Positions 20,216 to 31,802 of a DNA stretch of 64,000 bases are shown here, piece by piece. The first letter of the stretch is position 1. Every line of letters begins with the position of its first letter. The notes below the pieces were generated by a model. It was given only the letters and a program-made list of their open reading frames with translations. It did not search any database and was not told the origin of the DNA. Source of the stretch: Eretmocerus hayati (taxonomy: Eukaryota > Arthropoda > Insecta > Hymenoptera > Aphelinidae); NCBI GenBank assembly GCA_029851415.1, contig CM056744.1, positions 89,019,907 through 89,083,906 of the forward strand. Reading direction: 5' to 3'. Made by a program: the position numbers and the translations under genes.

Positions 20216-20434
20216 TTCGTGTTATCAACATAATTCATCATACCTTCCTTATACCTATACATGATGTCCAGTAAATCCGAGTTCCTAATAAGATCATCGT
20301 ATTTCTAGAACCAGGAAAAGAATGATGAATGGAGAAGTGAGGTGATTAGTTATGATTCATTTTCCACTGATGAAGGAAATTCCAATCTTGATATGAACTG
20401 ATATTGGTCAAACAAAAAAATTATTTTCATCATG

Positions 20435-20906
20435 TTGATACCTGAAATTTCTAGATAATGATTCATTCCATGGAGATATTTGTGAAAATCGAATAGCAAA
20501 TCATATCTTTCGTCAAAGTTTCAACACTTTTATGTATGATGTGTATGAGAACTCTGAAGTCTTTGCATGACAAAAGTGAGAATTATGTTCAAAAATTTCA
20601 ATATATTTAGAATTGTTTCGATAAGGGGATTATGGATTCATTTAGACCAGAATCAATCTCTTCCAAGGTTGGACTGATCTTCGTTGAAGAAAATAGGTAG
20701 ACTTGAGATTGGATGAGACTATCCTGAAATTGAATCAATTAGAAAAAGAACCATTCGATGAAACAGTAGAATTAGAGATGAATGGTTTAATTTCCAATCT
20801 CCTGTTTGCTTGCATTATTTGTATTCATTTTAGATTGTCGATTGGGATCTTTTGAATTATTCTTGATATCTTCAGTGAAACACCAGATGAAGTTGGTAAC
20901 GAGGAA
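20435..20906 (+). CDS. Possible upstream exons of the zinc-finger gene
   Basis: Short open stretches look like exons. About 20450-20570 is an open frame beginning FLDNDSFHGDICENR. Another at about 20610-20698 (KGIMDSFRPESISS) ends at an AG/GTAG donor. A third at about 20702-20784 is rich in Glu and Leu (LKLNQLEKEPFDETVELE). A fourth leads into DIFSETPDEVGNEE just before the zinc-finger ATG. Splice phases could not be made to agree fully, so this is tentative. Confidence 0.35.
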
Positions 20907-21257
20907 ATGAGAACTGTTAGTTGTCCAGAATGTCATTTAAGATTTGCTACGATGGATTTTCTGGAAAAACATAAAATCAAAAGACATAATAGTGACAAAA
21001 ACAGACAAATTCATTGCTTGGAGTGTGGTTTGATATTGGATAGTAGACATTTGAAAGTCCATTTAGACACACATGGTGATCCAAATAAGTATAGCTGTAC
21101 ACAAAAACGTTGTGGGAAATCGTTCAAAAGAAAGAGTCAGTTGATCCGTCACATCAAGTCTCACGATGAATCATCGAGCCAAATTTGTGAAAATTGTGGA
21201 AAACCATTCTACAGATTAGATCATTTGAAAAAACATATTTGTAAAAGTGATACGTGA
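20907..21257 (+). CDS. C2H2 zinc-finger protein of the Helitron-like element
   Basis: 116 residues holding four finger-like modules: CPEC...HKIKRH (residues 5-26), CLECG...HLDTH, CTQKRCGKSF...HIKSH and CENCGKPF...HIC, the last of CCHC type. Such fingers bind DNA. In this element the likely role would be recognition of element ends or host DNA, but that is inference. The gene sits between the 147-residue ORF and the OB-fold gene, 45 bp before the latter's ATG, a constant order in all copies. Its start may be internal to a longer spliced protein. Confidence 0.7.
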   Translation: MRTVSCPECHLRFATMDFLEKHKIKRHNSDKNRQIHCLECGLILDSRHLKVHLDTHGDPNKYSCTQKRCGKSFKRKSQLIRHIKSHDESSSQICENCGKPFYRLDHLKKHICKSDT

Positions 21258-21302
21258 CATAGATGAAAAATGTTATTGTTCATTCTCTATTTTATAGTAA
21301 TC

Positions 21303-22345
21303 ATGAATAAGAGAAAAACGGAATGGAATGAAAATAATCTTACAAAAAAAACGAAGAAATTAGACTTCACCTCAACTGAATTTTTGAAATCAAAATTGAA
21401 AGTTGGAGATAAAACAGCGTAAGTTTTATTTGTGGTATTATGATGATTGATTTTTGAAATCAATGGAATGCTCTAAGATGATTTACCAGTATTATAGTTG
21501 GATACGTAGAAGAAATTATTGGAGACCAGTCATTCATCAATAAAGAGACAAAGAACGAATTCAAGACATTCAAATTCATTGTGAACAATAATGATGGAAT
21601 GAGTTTGCAATTCATCATTTTTGACGAAGATATAGAGAAATTCCGGAATTTGGTGAAACTGCATCAGGTACGTATTTGTTGTATATTCCGTTTTGAACTA
21701 CATCTGATGATTTTGAAATTCATAGAAAATGATGTTGGAAAATGTATGTATACAACGGAGGAAGGGCTATACTAAAGGGAATGTACCCTACGAGTTCAAA
21801 TTACAGAATTTCTCGAAACTATCTCTTCTTGGAGAATTTGAACGTTCGAAAAACAAGAAACCTGTCGAAATTCAATTTGAAGATATTCCTAAAAAGAAAG
21901 GATTAATAAGTGAGTTAGGAAATGGTATGATAGTGAAACAATGATGTATTTGTGTTTTCAAATATCCCCACAGAAATTCAAGGTAATATTAGGACAGAGT
22001 TTGTGGAAAAATCTAAACAGAGTATGAGAGAGTGTATTGGCGTCTTGACGAATGGGATACACAAATTAGACATTCTTTTGACTAAAAAAGATGATGAAAG
22101 TTTGAATTTTGACCGTGGGACTAAGGTAGAAATTGTTGGTGATCTACGCGAAAATGGTGAGTGTTAAAAATAAGAGGAGTTTGAATGGATTAGTTTCGGA
22201 ATTTATTTGGTTTCATTTGATAGGAGCAACTTACATTCTGAAAGTGAATAGAATCGAGGATATCAAAATTTTGGACGATGAAAAAATGGATATTGAAGAA
22301 CTCATATTAGGAAATGAAACATTCGTAGTTGAGGTGATAATTTGA
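21303..22345 (+). CDS. OB-fold (RPA-like) protein, five exons
   Basis: Exons 21303-21418, 21490-21667, 21726-21924, 21974-22156 and 22224-22345 join in frame through four short GT-AG introns (48-71 bp) to give 265 residues. The pattern KVGDKTAIIVGYVEEI, then SLQFIIFDEDIEKFRNL, then VPYEFKLQNFSKL resembles an RPA large-subunit OB fold that binds single-stranded DNA. Many plant and animal Helitrons and Helentrons carry RPA-like genes, so the neighbourhood supports the call. No zinc ribbon is visible. Assignment rests on pattern, not on alignment. Confidence 0.65.
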
Positions 22346-23195
22346 TGAATATATTTATGAAATATGTAATGAAATATATAATGAATATGAGAAATTTTCA
22401 ATCATTCCACAGGATTACAATGAAAATTAGCAATGGACGTTTTTGTATCATGGACATCTCCAGGGAAGTATTATTGAAATGTACATAGTATAACATTATT
22501 TCTTCCATGAATAAATAGACAGTTTTGTTTGAAAAACAAGAATGTTCTAGATAAATCATATTTTTCAGAGGGTTTCATAGGGCTACTGGCGATCTTCCCT
22601 CAAATTTTTTGAATTTAATTTGGTAATATTTGACTTTGCGATAATGAATTAGTTAAAAAAAGAAACGTGCCAAGAGTGGTACCTCAATAAATGATCATTT
22701 TTGGTTTAACTATGTCGAAAGTTTAGTAGTTATACTTCTTGGAACTTCGAGATTTCGAAAATATTTTCTGTAACATATGGATCTGACAATAATGTAATAG
22801 TTAGATGAGATTATGAGACATAGAAAATGATCATGAAAAGGTGGTATGGAAATCCACTTACATATTGAAATTTTCCGAATTGAATTATTGAATTGTAATA
22901 TTCGTGATTTCTAGATAAAAAGGAGAGAAGAATAAGATCTGTGATTGGGGGGAGGATTGAAGAATGCCGTTGGAGATCGAGCTTTGAGATCATGAAGGGA
23001 ATTCTTGGTGTATATCAGATATTCATACATCAGAAATTGGAGATGTTGAGAAGATTGAATGAAAATTGAACCTTAGCTTATTCCTGAGGTTAGTTTTGAC
23101 TAATCAATCAGTGATGTGCTTATTTTTCAAGGTATTTTGAGAAAATGAAATTTCTATGAAATTCTCATGAGAGATGACTTGGGGCTGTGATGCTG
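22346..23195 (+). other. 3' flank of the Helitron-like element and unit-specific spacer
   Basis: 22346-22790 is shared with the other copies (17.5-17.9 kb; 3.96-4.36 kb inverted). 22791-23195 is found only in this unit and its tandem copy. No coding evidence. I could not recognise a canonical Helitron terminus (CTRR preceded by a hairpin). Confidence 0.6.
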
Positions 23196-24171
23196 CTTGA
23201 GGTGCGGCTAAGGGTGCGGCCGAAGGTGCGGAGGGGTGCGGCTTAGGGTGCGGAGGGGTGCAGCCTGGGGTGCGGGGGAGGTGCGGCTTGGGGTGCGGCT
23301 GGGGTGCGGAGGGGTGCGGCTTAGGGTGCGGCTTAGGGTGCGGAGGGGTGCGGCTGAGGTTCGGCCGAGGGTGCGGAGGGGTGCGGCCTAGAGTGCGGCT
23401 GGGGTGCAGCTTGGGGTGCGGAGGGGTGCGGCTTGGGGTGCAGAGGGGTGCGGCCTGGGGTGCGGGGGAGGTGCGGCTCGGGGTGCGGCCGAGGGTGCGG
23501 AGGGGTGCGGCTTAGGGTGCGGAGGGGTGAGGCTTAGGGTGCGGAGGGGTGCGGCCTGGGGTGCGGGGGAGGTGCGGCTTGGGGTGCGGAGGGGTGCGGC
23601 TTAGGGTGCGGAGGGGTGCGGCTGAGGTGCGGCCGAGGGTGCGGAGGGGTGCGGCCTAGGGTGCGGCTGGGGTGCAGCTTGGGGTGCGGAGGGGTGCGGC
23701 TTGGGGTGCGGAGGGGTGCGGCCTGGGGTGCGGGGGAGGTGCGGCTCGGGGTGCGGCGTGGGTGCGGATAGGTGCGGAGAGGTGCGGAGAGGTGCGGAGG
23801 GGTGCGGGTTGGGTGCGGGTGGGGTGTGGATCATATATAGAATATTTCAAGGGAAAGGGGTGCGGGTGGGGTGCGCAGGGGTGCGGGTGGGGTGCGCAGG
23901 GGTGCGCATGGTGCGGGTGGGGTGCGGATGGTGCGGGGGGGTGCGGTTTTCCAAATGCAGAAGGGGTGCGGGTGGGTGCGGGTGGGGTGCGGAGATGTGC
24001 GGATGGTGTGCGGGGTGGGTGCGGGTGGGTGCGCGTGGTGCGCATAGTTGCGGAAGAGGTGCGCAGTGGGTGCGCAGGGGGTGCGCAGTGGGTGCGGGTG
24101 GGTGCGGCGTGGTGCGGGTGAGGTGCGGATTGGGTGCGGTGGGGGTGCGCGAGGGTGCGGCAGAAAACACT
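23196..24171. repeat. G-rich GGTGCGG minisatellite, unit 1
   Basis: About 1 kb of variants of GGGTGCGG with short interspersed bases (AGG, CTTAG, CTG, GGAG), often in a period near 22 bp. It is interrupted at about 23827-23858 by an AT-rich insert, after which the variant GGGTGCGGGTGGGGTGCG prevails. Long open frames on both strands here are artefacts of the repeat. Runs of three or four G at short spacing could form G-quadruplexes. Confidence 0.95.
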
Positions 24172-24193
24172 ACAACTATATAATATAGGGAGA

Positions 24194-24810
24194 TGGCCAC
24201 AGAAAGAGAGAGAGAGGATTCGAGCTAGCACTTACAGAACGTTGAACTTTGTCCTTGAAGACGACGTCGGCTACTGGGCGCAGGATGGCCACGAGACGCA
24301 AGTCGGCCTTGGGACTGTCGCTGGTGGGACGCTTGGCACGGTCGGCGATTTGACCTCGTATGGTCAGGAAGCTGCACCGGGCTCCTCAGATAATCCACTA
24401 AGTGCAGGGTCGGTCGCGAGACCACTGCACCAGGTCAAAATATGCACGCGCGCACCGTAACTTTTATATCGGCGACGAGGAAAACGCGCGGCAAAAACGG
24501 AGCAGAAATCGGAGCGAGCGACGGCGCGTGCTCTCTCGATCACAAACGACGTAAGTCTGCCGCCGGCGGCGTGGTGATGATGAAATGGTGCGCGAGGGGA
24601 GGGAGCGCGAGGGGAAGTATGGCTACTGCTATACCTATAGCCCGCGCGAGCCCGTCTCGCTATAGTGTGCTTTCTCTCTCTCTCTCTCTTACCTTAAAAA
24701 TGTCCTCTCCTTCGCTCGGCTCTTGCTGAAACAGTAACTTTATGATTAGATTATAAATTCTGTTACTTGGCCCAGGAGAGAGGCAGGACGGATATTACTC
24801 ATCCGTCACA
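24194..24810 (-). repeat. Truncated gypsy LTR fragment, unit 2
   Basis: Copy of 15587-16203. It has no partner LTR or internal region, so it arrived by duplication rather than by transposition. Confidence 0.95.
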
Positions 24811-24847
24811 TAAAATAGAGAATGAACAATAACATTTTTCATCTATG

Positions 24848-25198
24848 TCACGTATCACTTTTACAAATATGTTTTTTCAAATGATCTAATCTGTAGAATG
24901 GTTTTCCACAATTTTCACAAATTTGGCTCGATGATTCATCGTGAGACTTGATGTGACGGATCAACTGACTCTTTCTTTTGAACGATTTCCCACAACGTTT
25001 TTGTGTACAGCTATACTTATTTGGATCACCATGTGTGTCTAAATGGACTTTCAAATGTCTACTATCCAATATCAAACCACACTCCAAGCAATGAATTTGT
25101 CTGTTTTTGTCACTATTATGTCTTTTGATTTTATGTTTTTCCAGAAAATCCATCGTAGCAAATCTTAAATGACATTCTGGACAACTAACAGTTCTCAT
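24848..25198 (-). CDS. C2H2 zinc-finger protein, unit 2 left arm
   Basis: Same 116 residues as 16241-16591, lying in the duplicated left arm (24811-25872) of the inverted repeat. Confidence 0.55.
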   Translation of the reverse strand: MRTVSCPECHLRFATMDFLEKHKIKRHNSDKNRQIHCLECGLILDSRHLKVHLDTHGDPNKYSCTQKRCGKSFKRKSQLIRHIKSHDESSSQICENCGKPFYRLDHLKKHICKSDT

Positions 25199-26844
25199 TT
25201 CCTCGTTACCAACTTCATCTGGTGTTTCACTGAAGATATCAAGAATAATTCAAAAGATCCCAATCGACAATCTAAAATGAATACAAATAATGCAAGCAAA
25301 CAGGAGATTGGAAATTAAACCATTCATCTCTAATTCTACTGTTTCATCGAATGGTTCTTTTTCTAATTGATTCAATTTCAGGATAGTCTCATCCAATCTC
25401 AAGTCTACCTATTTTCTTCAACGAAGATCAGTCCAACCTTGGAAGAGATTGATTCTGGTCTAAATGAATCCATAATCCCCTTATCGAAACAATTCTAAAT
25501 ATATTGAAATTTTTGAACATAATTCTCACTTTTGTCATGCAAAGACTTCAGAGTTCTCATACACATCATACATAAAAGTGTTGAAACTTTGACGAAAGAT
25601 ATGATTTGCTATTCGATTTTCACAAATATCTCCATGGAATGAATCATTATCTAGAAATTTCAGATATCAACATGATGAAAATAATTTTTTTGTTTGACCA
25701 ATATCAGTTCATATCAAGATTGGAATTTCCTTCATCAGTGGAAAATGAATCATAACTAATCACCTCACTTCTCCATTCATCATTCTTTTCCTGGTTCTAG
25801 AAATACGATGATCTTATTAGGAACTCGGATTTACTGGACATCATGTATAGGTATAAGGAAGGTATGATGAATGGAGAAGTGAGGTGATTAGTTATGATTC
25901 ATTTTCCACTGATGAAGGAAATTCCAATCTTGATATGAACTGATATTGGTCAAACAAAAAAATTATTTTCATCATGGAGCAACTTACATTCTGAAAGTGA
26001 ATAGAATCGAGGATATCAAAATTTTGGACGATGAAAAAATGGATATTGAAGAACTCATATTAGGAAATGAAACATTCGTAGTTGAGGTGATAATTTGATG
26101 AATATATTTATGAAATATGTAATGAAATATATAATGAATATGAGAAATTTTCAAACATTCCACAGGGTTACAATGAAAATTAGCAATGGACGTTTTTGTA
26201 TCATGGACATCTCCAGGGAAGTATTATTGAAATGTACATAGTATAACATTATTTCTTCCATGAATAAATAGACAGTTTTGTTTGAAAAACAAGAATGTTC
26301 TAGATAAATCATATTTTTCAGAGGGTTTCATAGGGCTACTGGCGATCTTCCCTCAAATTTTTTGAATTTAATTTGGTAATATTTGACTTTGCGATAATGA
26401 ATTAGTTAAAAAAAGAAACGTGCCAAGAGTGGTACCTCAATAAATGATCATTTTTGGTTTAACTATGTCGAAAGTTTAGTAGTTATACTTCTTGGAACTT
26501 CGAGATTTCGAAAATATTTTCTGTAACATATGAATCTGTCAATAGTCAAATTTTATTGAATATGTCAATAGTCAATTTTTATTGAATATTCTGATCGGAA
26601 TGAATTCCCTGTGGTAACATAATGTATCATTGGAAGTCAGGGTTACGTAAGAGAAAATAACGAAACTCGCAAGGAACTCGCACTCTTCGTGGATTATAAT
26701 AGTATAATAACCTACTATAATAGTATAATAATACCGATCTACGATGTAGTATAACCTACATCGTACATCACCTACATCAAACCATACTTCATTCAAGACT
26801 TTGAAGAGGATGGAGAAAATAAAGCTCTTCAGAATATAAAACAT
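25199..26844. other. Unit 2 arm, hairpin and duplicated exon
   Basis: Repeats 16592-18237: rest of the inverted-repeat arm to 25872, hairpin fragment 25864-25976, duplicated OB-fold last exon and flank 25977-26532, then the helicase upstream region. No additional gene. Confidence 0.8.
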
Positions 26845-28302
26845 ATGCTAGAAATCGAGGACATGTCTCTGGAAAGTTATGGGCTACTGCAACCTGAGGT
26901 GGATGTATTGGAGAATAGTGACATACTCTCTGACCTTCCAGTGGAAGAATGTGAGAAAAAGTTCCTAGAAATGCATGAAATGTTGAATGAAGAACAGAAA
27001 TTGATCTTCGATGAATTGACAAACGTGAAATCCGGGGCTTACTTCATTGACGGACCGGGTGGATCTGGGAAGACTTTTTTGTACAAAACGTTGATTTTCT
27101 TCTTCTTATCTAAAAAAATCAAGATACTGTCAATGGCTTGGACGGGTATAGCATCGATTCTGTTACCAAAAGGAATGACGAGTCATAGACAGTTCAAATT
27201 ACCAATTGAATTCCAAGACATTGAAACTATATTCTTGAAATCTGATTCAGATAAAAAGAGACTTAGAGAGGCGGATATTATCATTTGGGACGAAGCTTCG
27301 ATGATACCAAAAAAGGCCCTCGAGATAGTTGAAAGAACTCTCAGAGACTTGTGTAACAATGACTTACCTTTTGGAGGGAAATTGATAATTCTTGGAGGGG
27401 ATTTCCGTCAAATATTACCTGTTATGAAAAAATTCCATAAAGACTCCATAGTTGAAGAAACCATAAAATATTCATCTTTATGGGGGTTATTCAAAATTAT
27501 GAAATTAACTCAAAATTTACGTTCAAATAATACTGAGTTTTCTTCATTTTTATTGAACATTGGGGAAGGAAAAATAGATCGTTTGACAATTCCTCAAGAA
27601 TGGAAATGCGATGACGTTTGCGGTAAAATTTACGGAAACTCTAAAAGAGATAGAACTATAAATAGTGTCATTCTTGCTCCTCATAATGAAGATACTCTGA
27701 GACTGAATAAGAAAATATTATCCTTCGAGGAAGGAAGTTCAACTACATACTATAGCATTGATTACGCTACTCATAAAGATGTTGATCAGACTGATGATAA
27801 TATTCATTTAGATTATCCAATCGAGGTTTTGAATAATATAAGAGAAGGTCTGCCACCACATGAATTAGAATTAAAAGTTAATGCTATAGTGATGTTGATA
27901 AGGAACTTGAGTGTGTCAGATGGACTGTGCAATGGAACAAGACTGAGGATTGTGAGACTCTATAAGTATAATATTGAAGCAGAGATAATAACTGGGGATA
28001 AAATGGGGAGTATCGTTTTCATCCCGAGGATAACTCTTGATACCAAAAATTCTTCTTTGCCTTTCACGTTATACAGGAAGCAGTTTCCATTAGTCCTTGC
28101 GTTCGCAATGACAATCAATAAATCCCAAGGGCAAAGCTTTGATATGGTTGGGTTATACTTGAGGAGACCTCTTTTCTCTCATGGACAGCTGTACGTAGCA
28201 TTATCGAGATGTAGGAACCCGAATAATTTATACATTGAGAATCACCTTGAAGATCACGACAGTATAGAGAATATAGTGTGGAAAGAAATTTTTGAAATTT
28301 AA
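26845..28302 (+). CDS. Helitron-type PIF1-like helicase, unit 2
   Basis: 485 residues, identical to the protein encoded at 18238-19695 with all helicase motifs present and again without a Rep domain. The reading frame is undamaged, which fits a recent duplication. Confidence 0.85.
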   Translation: MLEIEDMSLESYGLLQPEVDVLENSDILSDLPVEECEKKFLEMHEMLNEEQKLIFDELTNVKSGAYFIDGPGGSGKTFLYKTLIFFFLSKKIKILSMAWTGIASILLPKGMTSHRQFKLPIEFQDIETIFLKSDSDKKRLREADIIIWDEASMIPKKALEIVERTLRDLCNNDLPFGGKLIILGGDFRQILPVMKKFHKDSIVEETIKYSSLWGLFKIMKLTQNLRSNNTEFSSFLLNIGEGKIDRLTIPQEWKCDDVCGKIYGNSKRDRTINSVILAPHNEDTLRLNKKILSFEEGSSTTYYSIDYATHKDVDQTDDNIHLDYPIEVLNNIREGLPPHELELKVNAIVMLIRNLSVSDGLCNGTRLRIVRLYKYNIEAEIITGDKMGSIVFIPRITLDTKNSSLPFTLYRKQFPLVLAFAMTINKSQGQSFDMVGLYLRRPLFSHGQLYVALSRCRNPNNLYIENHLEDHDSIENIVWKEIFEI

Positions 28303-28378
28303 AATAACTCACAACCAATCAGATTATTGATATTGATATACTGTCAAGAATATATGATTCAAAATTCATTTTAGACTT

Positions 28379-28822
28379 TTGACAATGGAATGCGATCCCA
28401 TTTTTGATGGCAATGTAGATTCAACTAATGTTGTGGAAAGAGCGGAGTCACAAAGACTGGATCATGAGATAGAAGAGCATATCAAAGAAGAAAAGTTGTA
28501 CAATGATTATGTTAATTCGTTGTCCGAATCGAAAGAATCCGAAGATCTTGAGAAATTACTTGTTGTCAGAAATGATGTTCCCGGAAACAAATCACATGGA
28601 AATTTTAATGATTGGTCGGAAGTTCCTTCAAGTTTGAAAAATCATGCCATGAATTATTTGAAAATTCGAATTAAAAATGGAGAAATCAGTCCTCAAATTG
28701 TTCAAGATGTCAATGTTCTCAATAACGTGTTGCTCAAGTTAGCTAATGTAATATTGGCGTCACCGGAATTAGATGAACTGTCAATGAAAATTTGTGACTT
28801 AGATATTACAAATAAATTATGA
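28379..28822 (+). CDS. 147-residue unknown protein, unit 2
   Basis: Identical to 19772-20215, same spacing of 76 bp after the helicase stop. Confidence 0.5.
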   Translation: MTMECDPIFDGNVDSTNVVERAESQRLDHEIEEHIKEEKLYNDYVNSLSESKESEDLEKLLVVRNDVPGNKSHGNFNDWSEVPSSLKNHAMNYLKIRIKNGEISPQIVQDVNVLNNVLLKLANVILASPELDELSMKICDLDITNKL

Positions 28823-29513
28823 TTCGTGTTATCAACATAATTCATCATACCTTCCTTATACCTATACATGATGTCCAGTAAATCCGAGTTCCTAATAAGA
28901 TCATCGTATTTCTAGAACCAGGAAAAGAATGATGAATGGAGAAGTGAGGTGATTAGTTATGATTCATTTTCCACTGATGAAGGAAATTCCAATCTTGATA
29001 TGAACTGATATTGGTCAAACAAAAAAATTATTTTCATCATGTTGATACCTGAAATTTCTAGATAATGATTCATTCCATGGAGATATTTGTGAAAATCGAA
29101 TAGCAAATCATATCTTTCGTCAAAGTTTCAACACTTTTATGTATGATGTGTATGAGAACTCTGAAGTCTTTGCATGACAAAAGTGAGAATTATGTTCAAA
29201 AATTTCAATATATTTAGAATTGTTTCGATAAGGGGATTATGGATTCATTTAGACCAGAATCAATCTCTTCCAAGGTTGGACTGATCTTCGTTGAAGAAAA
29301 TAGGTAGACTTGAGATTGGATGAGACTATCCTGAAATTGAATCAATTAGAAAAAGAACCATTCGATGAAACAGTAGAATTAGAGATGAATGGTTTAATTT
29401 CCAATCTCCTGTTTGCTTGCATTATTTGTATTCATTTTAGATTGTCGATTGGGATCTTTTGAATTATTCTTGATATCTTCAGTGAAACACCAGATGAAGT
29501 TGGTAACGAGGAA

Positions 29514-29864
29514 ATGAGAACTGTTAGTTGTCCAGAATGTCATTTAAGATTTGCTACGATGGATTTTCTGGAAAAACATAAAATCAAAAGACATAATAGT
29601 GACAAAAACAGACAAATTCATTGCTTGGAGTGTGGTTTGATATTGGATAGTAGACATTTGAAAGTCCATTTAGACACACATGGTGATCCAAATAAGTATA
29701 GCTGTACACAAAAACGTTGTGGGAAATCGTTCAAAAGAAAGAGTCAGTTGATCCGTCACATCAAGTCTCACGATGAATCATCGAGCCAAATTTGTGAAAA
29801 TTGTGGAAAACCATTCTACAGATTAGATCATTTGAAAAAACATATTTGTAAAAGTGATACGTGA
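29514..29864 (+). CDS. C2H2 zinc-finger protein, unit 2 right arm
   Basis: Identical to 20907-21257. Possible upstream exons are at about 29042-29513. It is followed 45 bp later by the OB-fold gene. Confidence 0.65.
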   Translation: MRTVSCPECHLRFATMDFLEKHKIKRHNSDKNRQIHCLECGLILDSRHLKVHLDTHGDPNKYSCTQKRCGKSFKRKSQLIRHIKSHDESSSQICENCGKPFYRLDHLKKHICKSDT

Positions 29865-29909
29865 CATAGATGAAAAATGTTATTGTTCATTCTCTATTTT
29901 ATAGTAATC

Positions 29910-30952
29910 ATGAATAAGAGAAAAACGGAATGGAATGAAAATAATCTTACAAAAAAAACGAAGAAATTAGACTTCACCTCAACTGAATTTTTGAAATCAA
30001 AATTGAAAGTTGGAGATAAAACAGCGTAAGTTTTATTTGTGGTATTATGATGATTGATTTTTGAAATCAATGGAATGCTCTAAGATGATTTACCAGTATT
30101 ATAGTTGGATACGTAGAAGAAATTATTGGAGACCAGTCATTCATCAATAAAGAGACAAAGAACGAATTCAAGACATTCAAATTCATTGTGAACAATAATG
30201 ATGGAATGAGTTTGCAATTCATCATTTTTGACGAAGATATAGAGAAATTCCGGAATTTGGTGAAACTGCATCAGGTACGTATTTGTTGTATATTCCGTTT
30301 TGAACTACATCTGATGATTTTGAAATTCATAGAAAATGATGTTGGAAAATGTATGTATACAACGGAGGAAGGGCTATACTAAAGGGAATGTACCCTACGA
30401 GTTCAAATTACAGAATTTCTCGAAACTATCTCTTCTTGGAGAATTTGAACGTTCGAAAAACAAGAAACCTGTCGAAATTCAATTTGAAGATATTCCTAAA
30501 AAGAAAGGATTAATAAGTGAGTTAGGAAATGGTATGATAGTGAAACAATGATGTATTTGTGTTTTCAAATATCCCCACAGAAATTCAAGGTAATATTAGG
30601 ACAGAGTTTGTGGAAAAATCTAAACAGAGTATGAGAGAGTGTATTGGCGTCTTGACGAATGGGATACACAAATTAGACATTCTTTTGACTAAAAAAGATG
30701 ATGAAAGTTTGAATTTTGACCGTGGGACTAAGGTAGAAATTGTTGGTGATCTACGCGAAAATGGTGAGTGTTAAAAATAAGAGGAGTTTGAATGGATTAG
30801 TTTCGGAATTTATTTGGTTTCATTTGATAGGAGCAACTTACATTCTGAAAGTGAATAGAATCGAGGATATCAAAATTTTGGACGATGAAAAAATGGATAT
30901 TGAAGAACTCATATTAGGAAATGAAACATTCGTAGTTGAGGTGATAATTTGA
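29910..30952 (+). CDS. OB-fold (RPA-like) protein, five exons, unit 2
   Basis: Exons correspond to those of 21303-22345 shifted by 8607 bp (29910-30025, 30097-30274, 30333-30531, 30581-30763, 30831-30952), with identical splice sites and open frame. Confidence 0.65.
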
Positions 30953-31802
30953 TGAATATATTTATGAAATATGTAATGAAATATATAATGAATATGAGAA
31001 ATTTTCAAACATTCCACAGGATTACAATGAAAATTAGCAATGGACGTTTTTGTATCATGGACATCTCCAGGGAAGTATTATTGAAATGTACATAGTATAA
31101 CATTATTTCTTCCATGAATAAATAGACAGTTTTGTTTGAAAAACAAGAATGTTCTAGATAAATCATATTTTTCAGAGGGTTTCATAGGGCTACTGGCGAT
31201 CTTCCCTCAAATTTTTTGAATTTAATTTGGTAATATTTGACTTTGCGATAATGAATTAGTTAAAAAAAGAAACGTGCCAAGAGTGGTACCTCAATAAATG
31301 ATCATTTTTGGTTTAACTATGTCGAAAGTTTAGTAGTTATACTTCTTGGAACTTCGAGATTTCGAAAATATTTTCTGTAACATATGGATCTGACAATAAT
31401 GTAATAGTTAGATGAGATTATGAGACATAGAAAATGATCATGAAAAGGTGGTATGGAAATCCACTTACATATTGAAATTTTCCGAATTGAATTATTGAAT
31501 TGTAATATTCGTGATTTCTAGATAAAAAGGAGAGAAGAATAAGATCTGTGATTGGGGGGAGGATTGAAGAATGCCGTTGGAGATCGAGCTTTGAGATCAT
31601 GAAGGGAATTCTTGGTGTATATCAGATATTCATACATCAGAAATTGGAGATGTTGAGAAGATTGAATGAAAATTGAACCTTAGCTTATTCCTGAGGTTAG
31701 TTTTGACTAATCAATCAGTGATGTGCTTATTTTTCAAGGTATTTTGAGAAAATGAAATTTCTATGAAATTCTCATGAGAGATGACTTGGGGCTGTGATGC
31801 TG

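Larger units (their letters stand above)
20233..21294. repeat. 1062-bp inverted repeat, right arm
   Basis: Partner of 16204-17265. It contains the plus-strand zinc-finger gene and its presumed upstream exons. Confidence 0.9.
15587..24193 (+). mobile_element. Tandem unit 1 (8607 bp)
   Basis: The unit begins inside the gypsy LTR (TGGCCACAGAAAG at 15587) and ends after the G-rich minisatellite (ATAATATAGGGAGA). The next unit begins with the same LTR bases. It contains a truncated LTR, an inverted-repeat arm with the zinc-finger gene on minus, a duplicated OB-fold last exon, then helicase, 147-residue ORF, zinc-finger gene and OB-fold gene on +, and the minisatellite. Units 1 and 2 are nearly identical throughout. 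Confidence 0.9.

Noticed and set aside
23258..24231. Several long GC-rich open frames on both strands (also at 31865-32859)
   Set aside because: They lie wholly in the GGTGCGG minisatellite. Repetitive composition without stops explains them.
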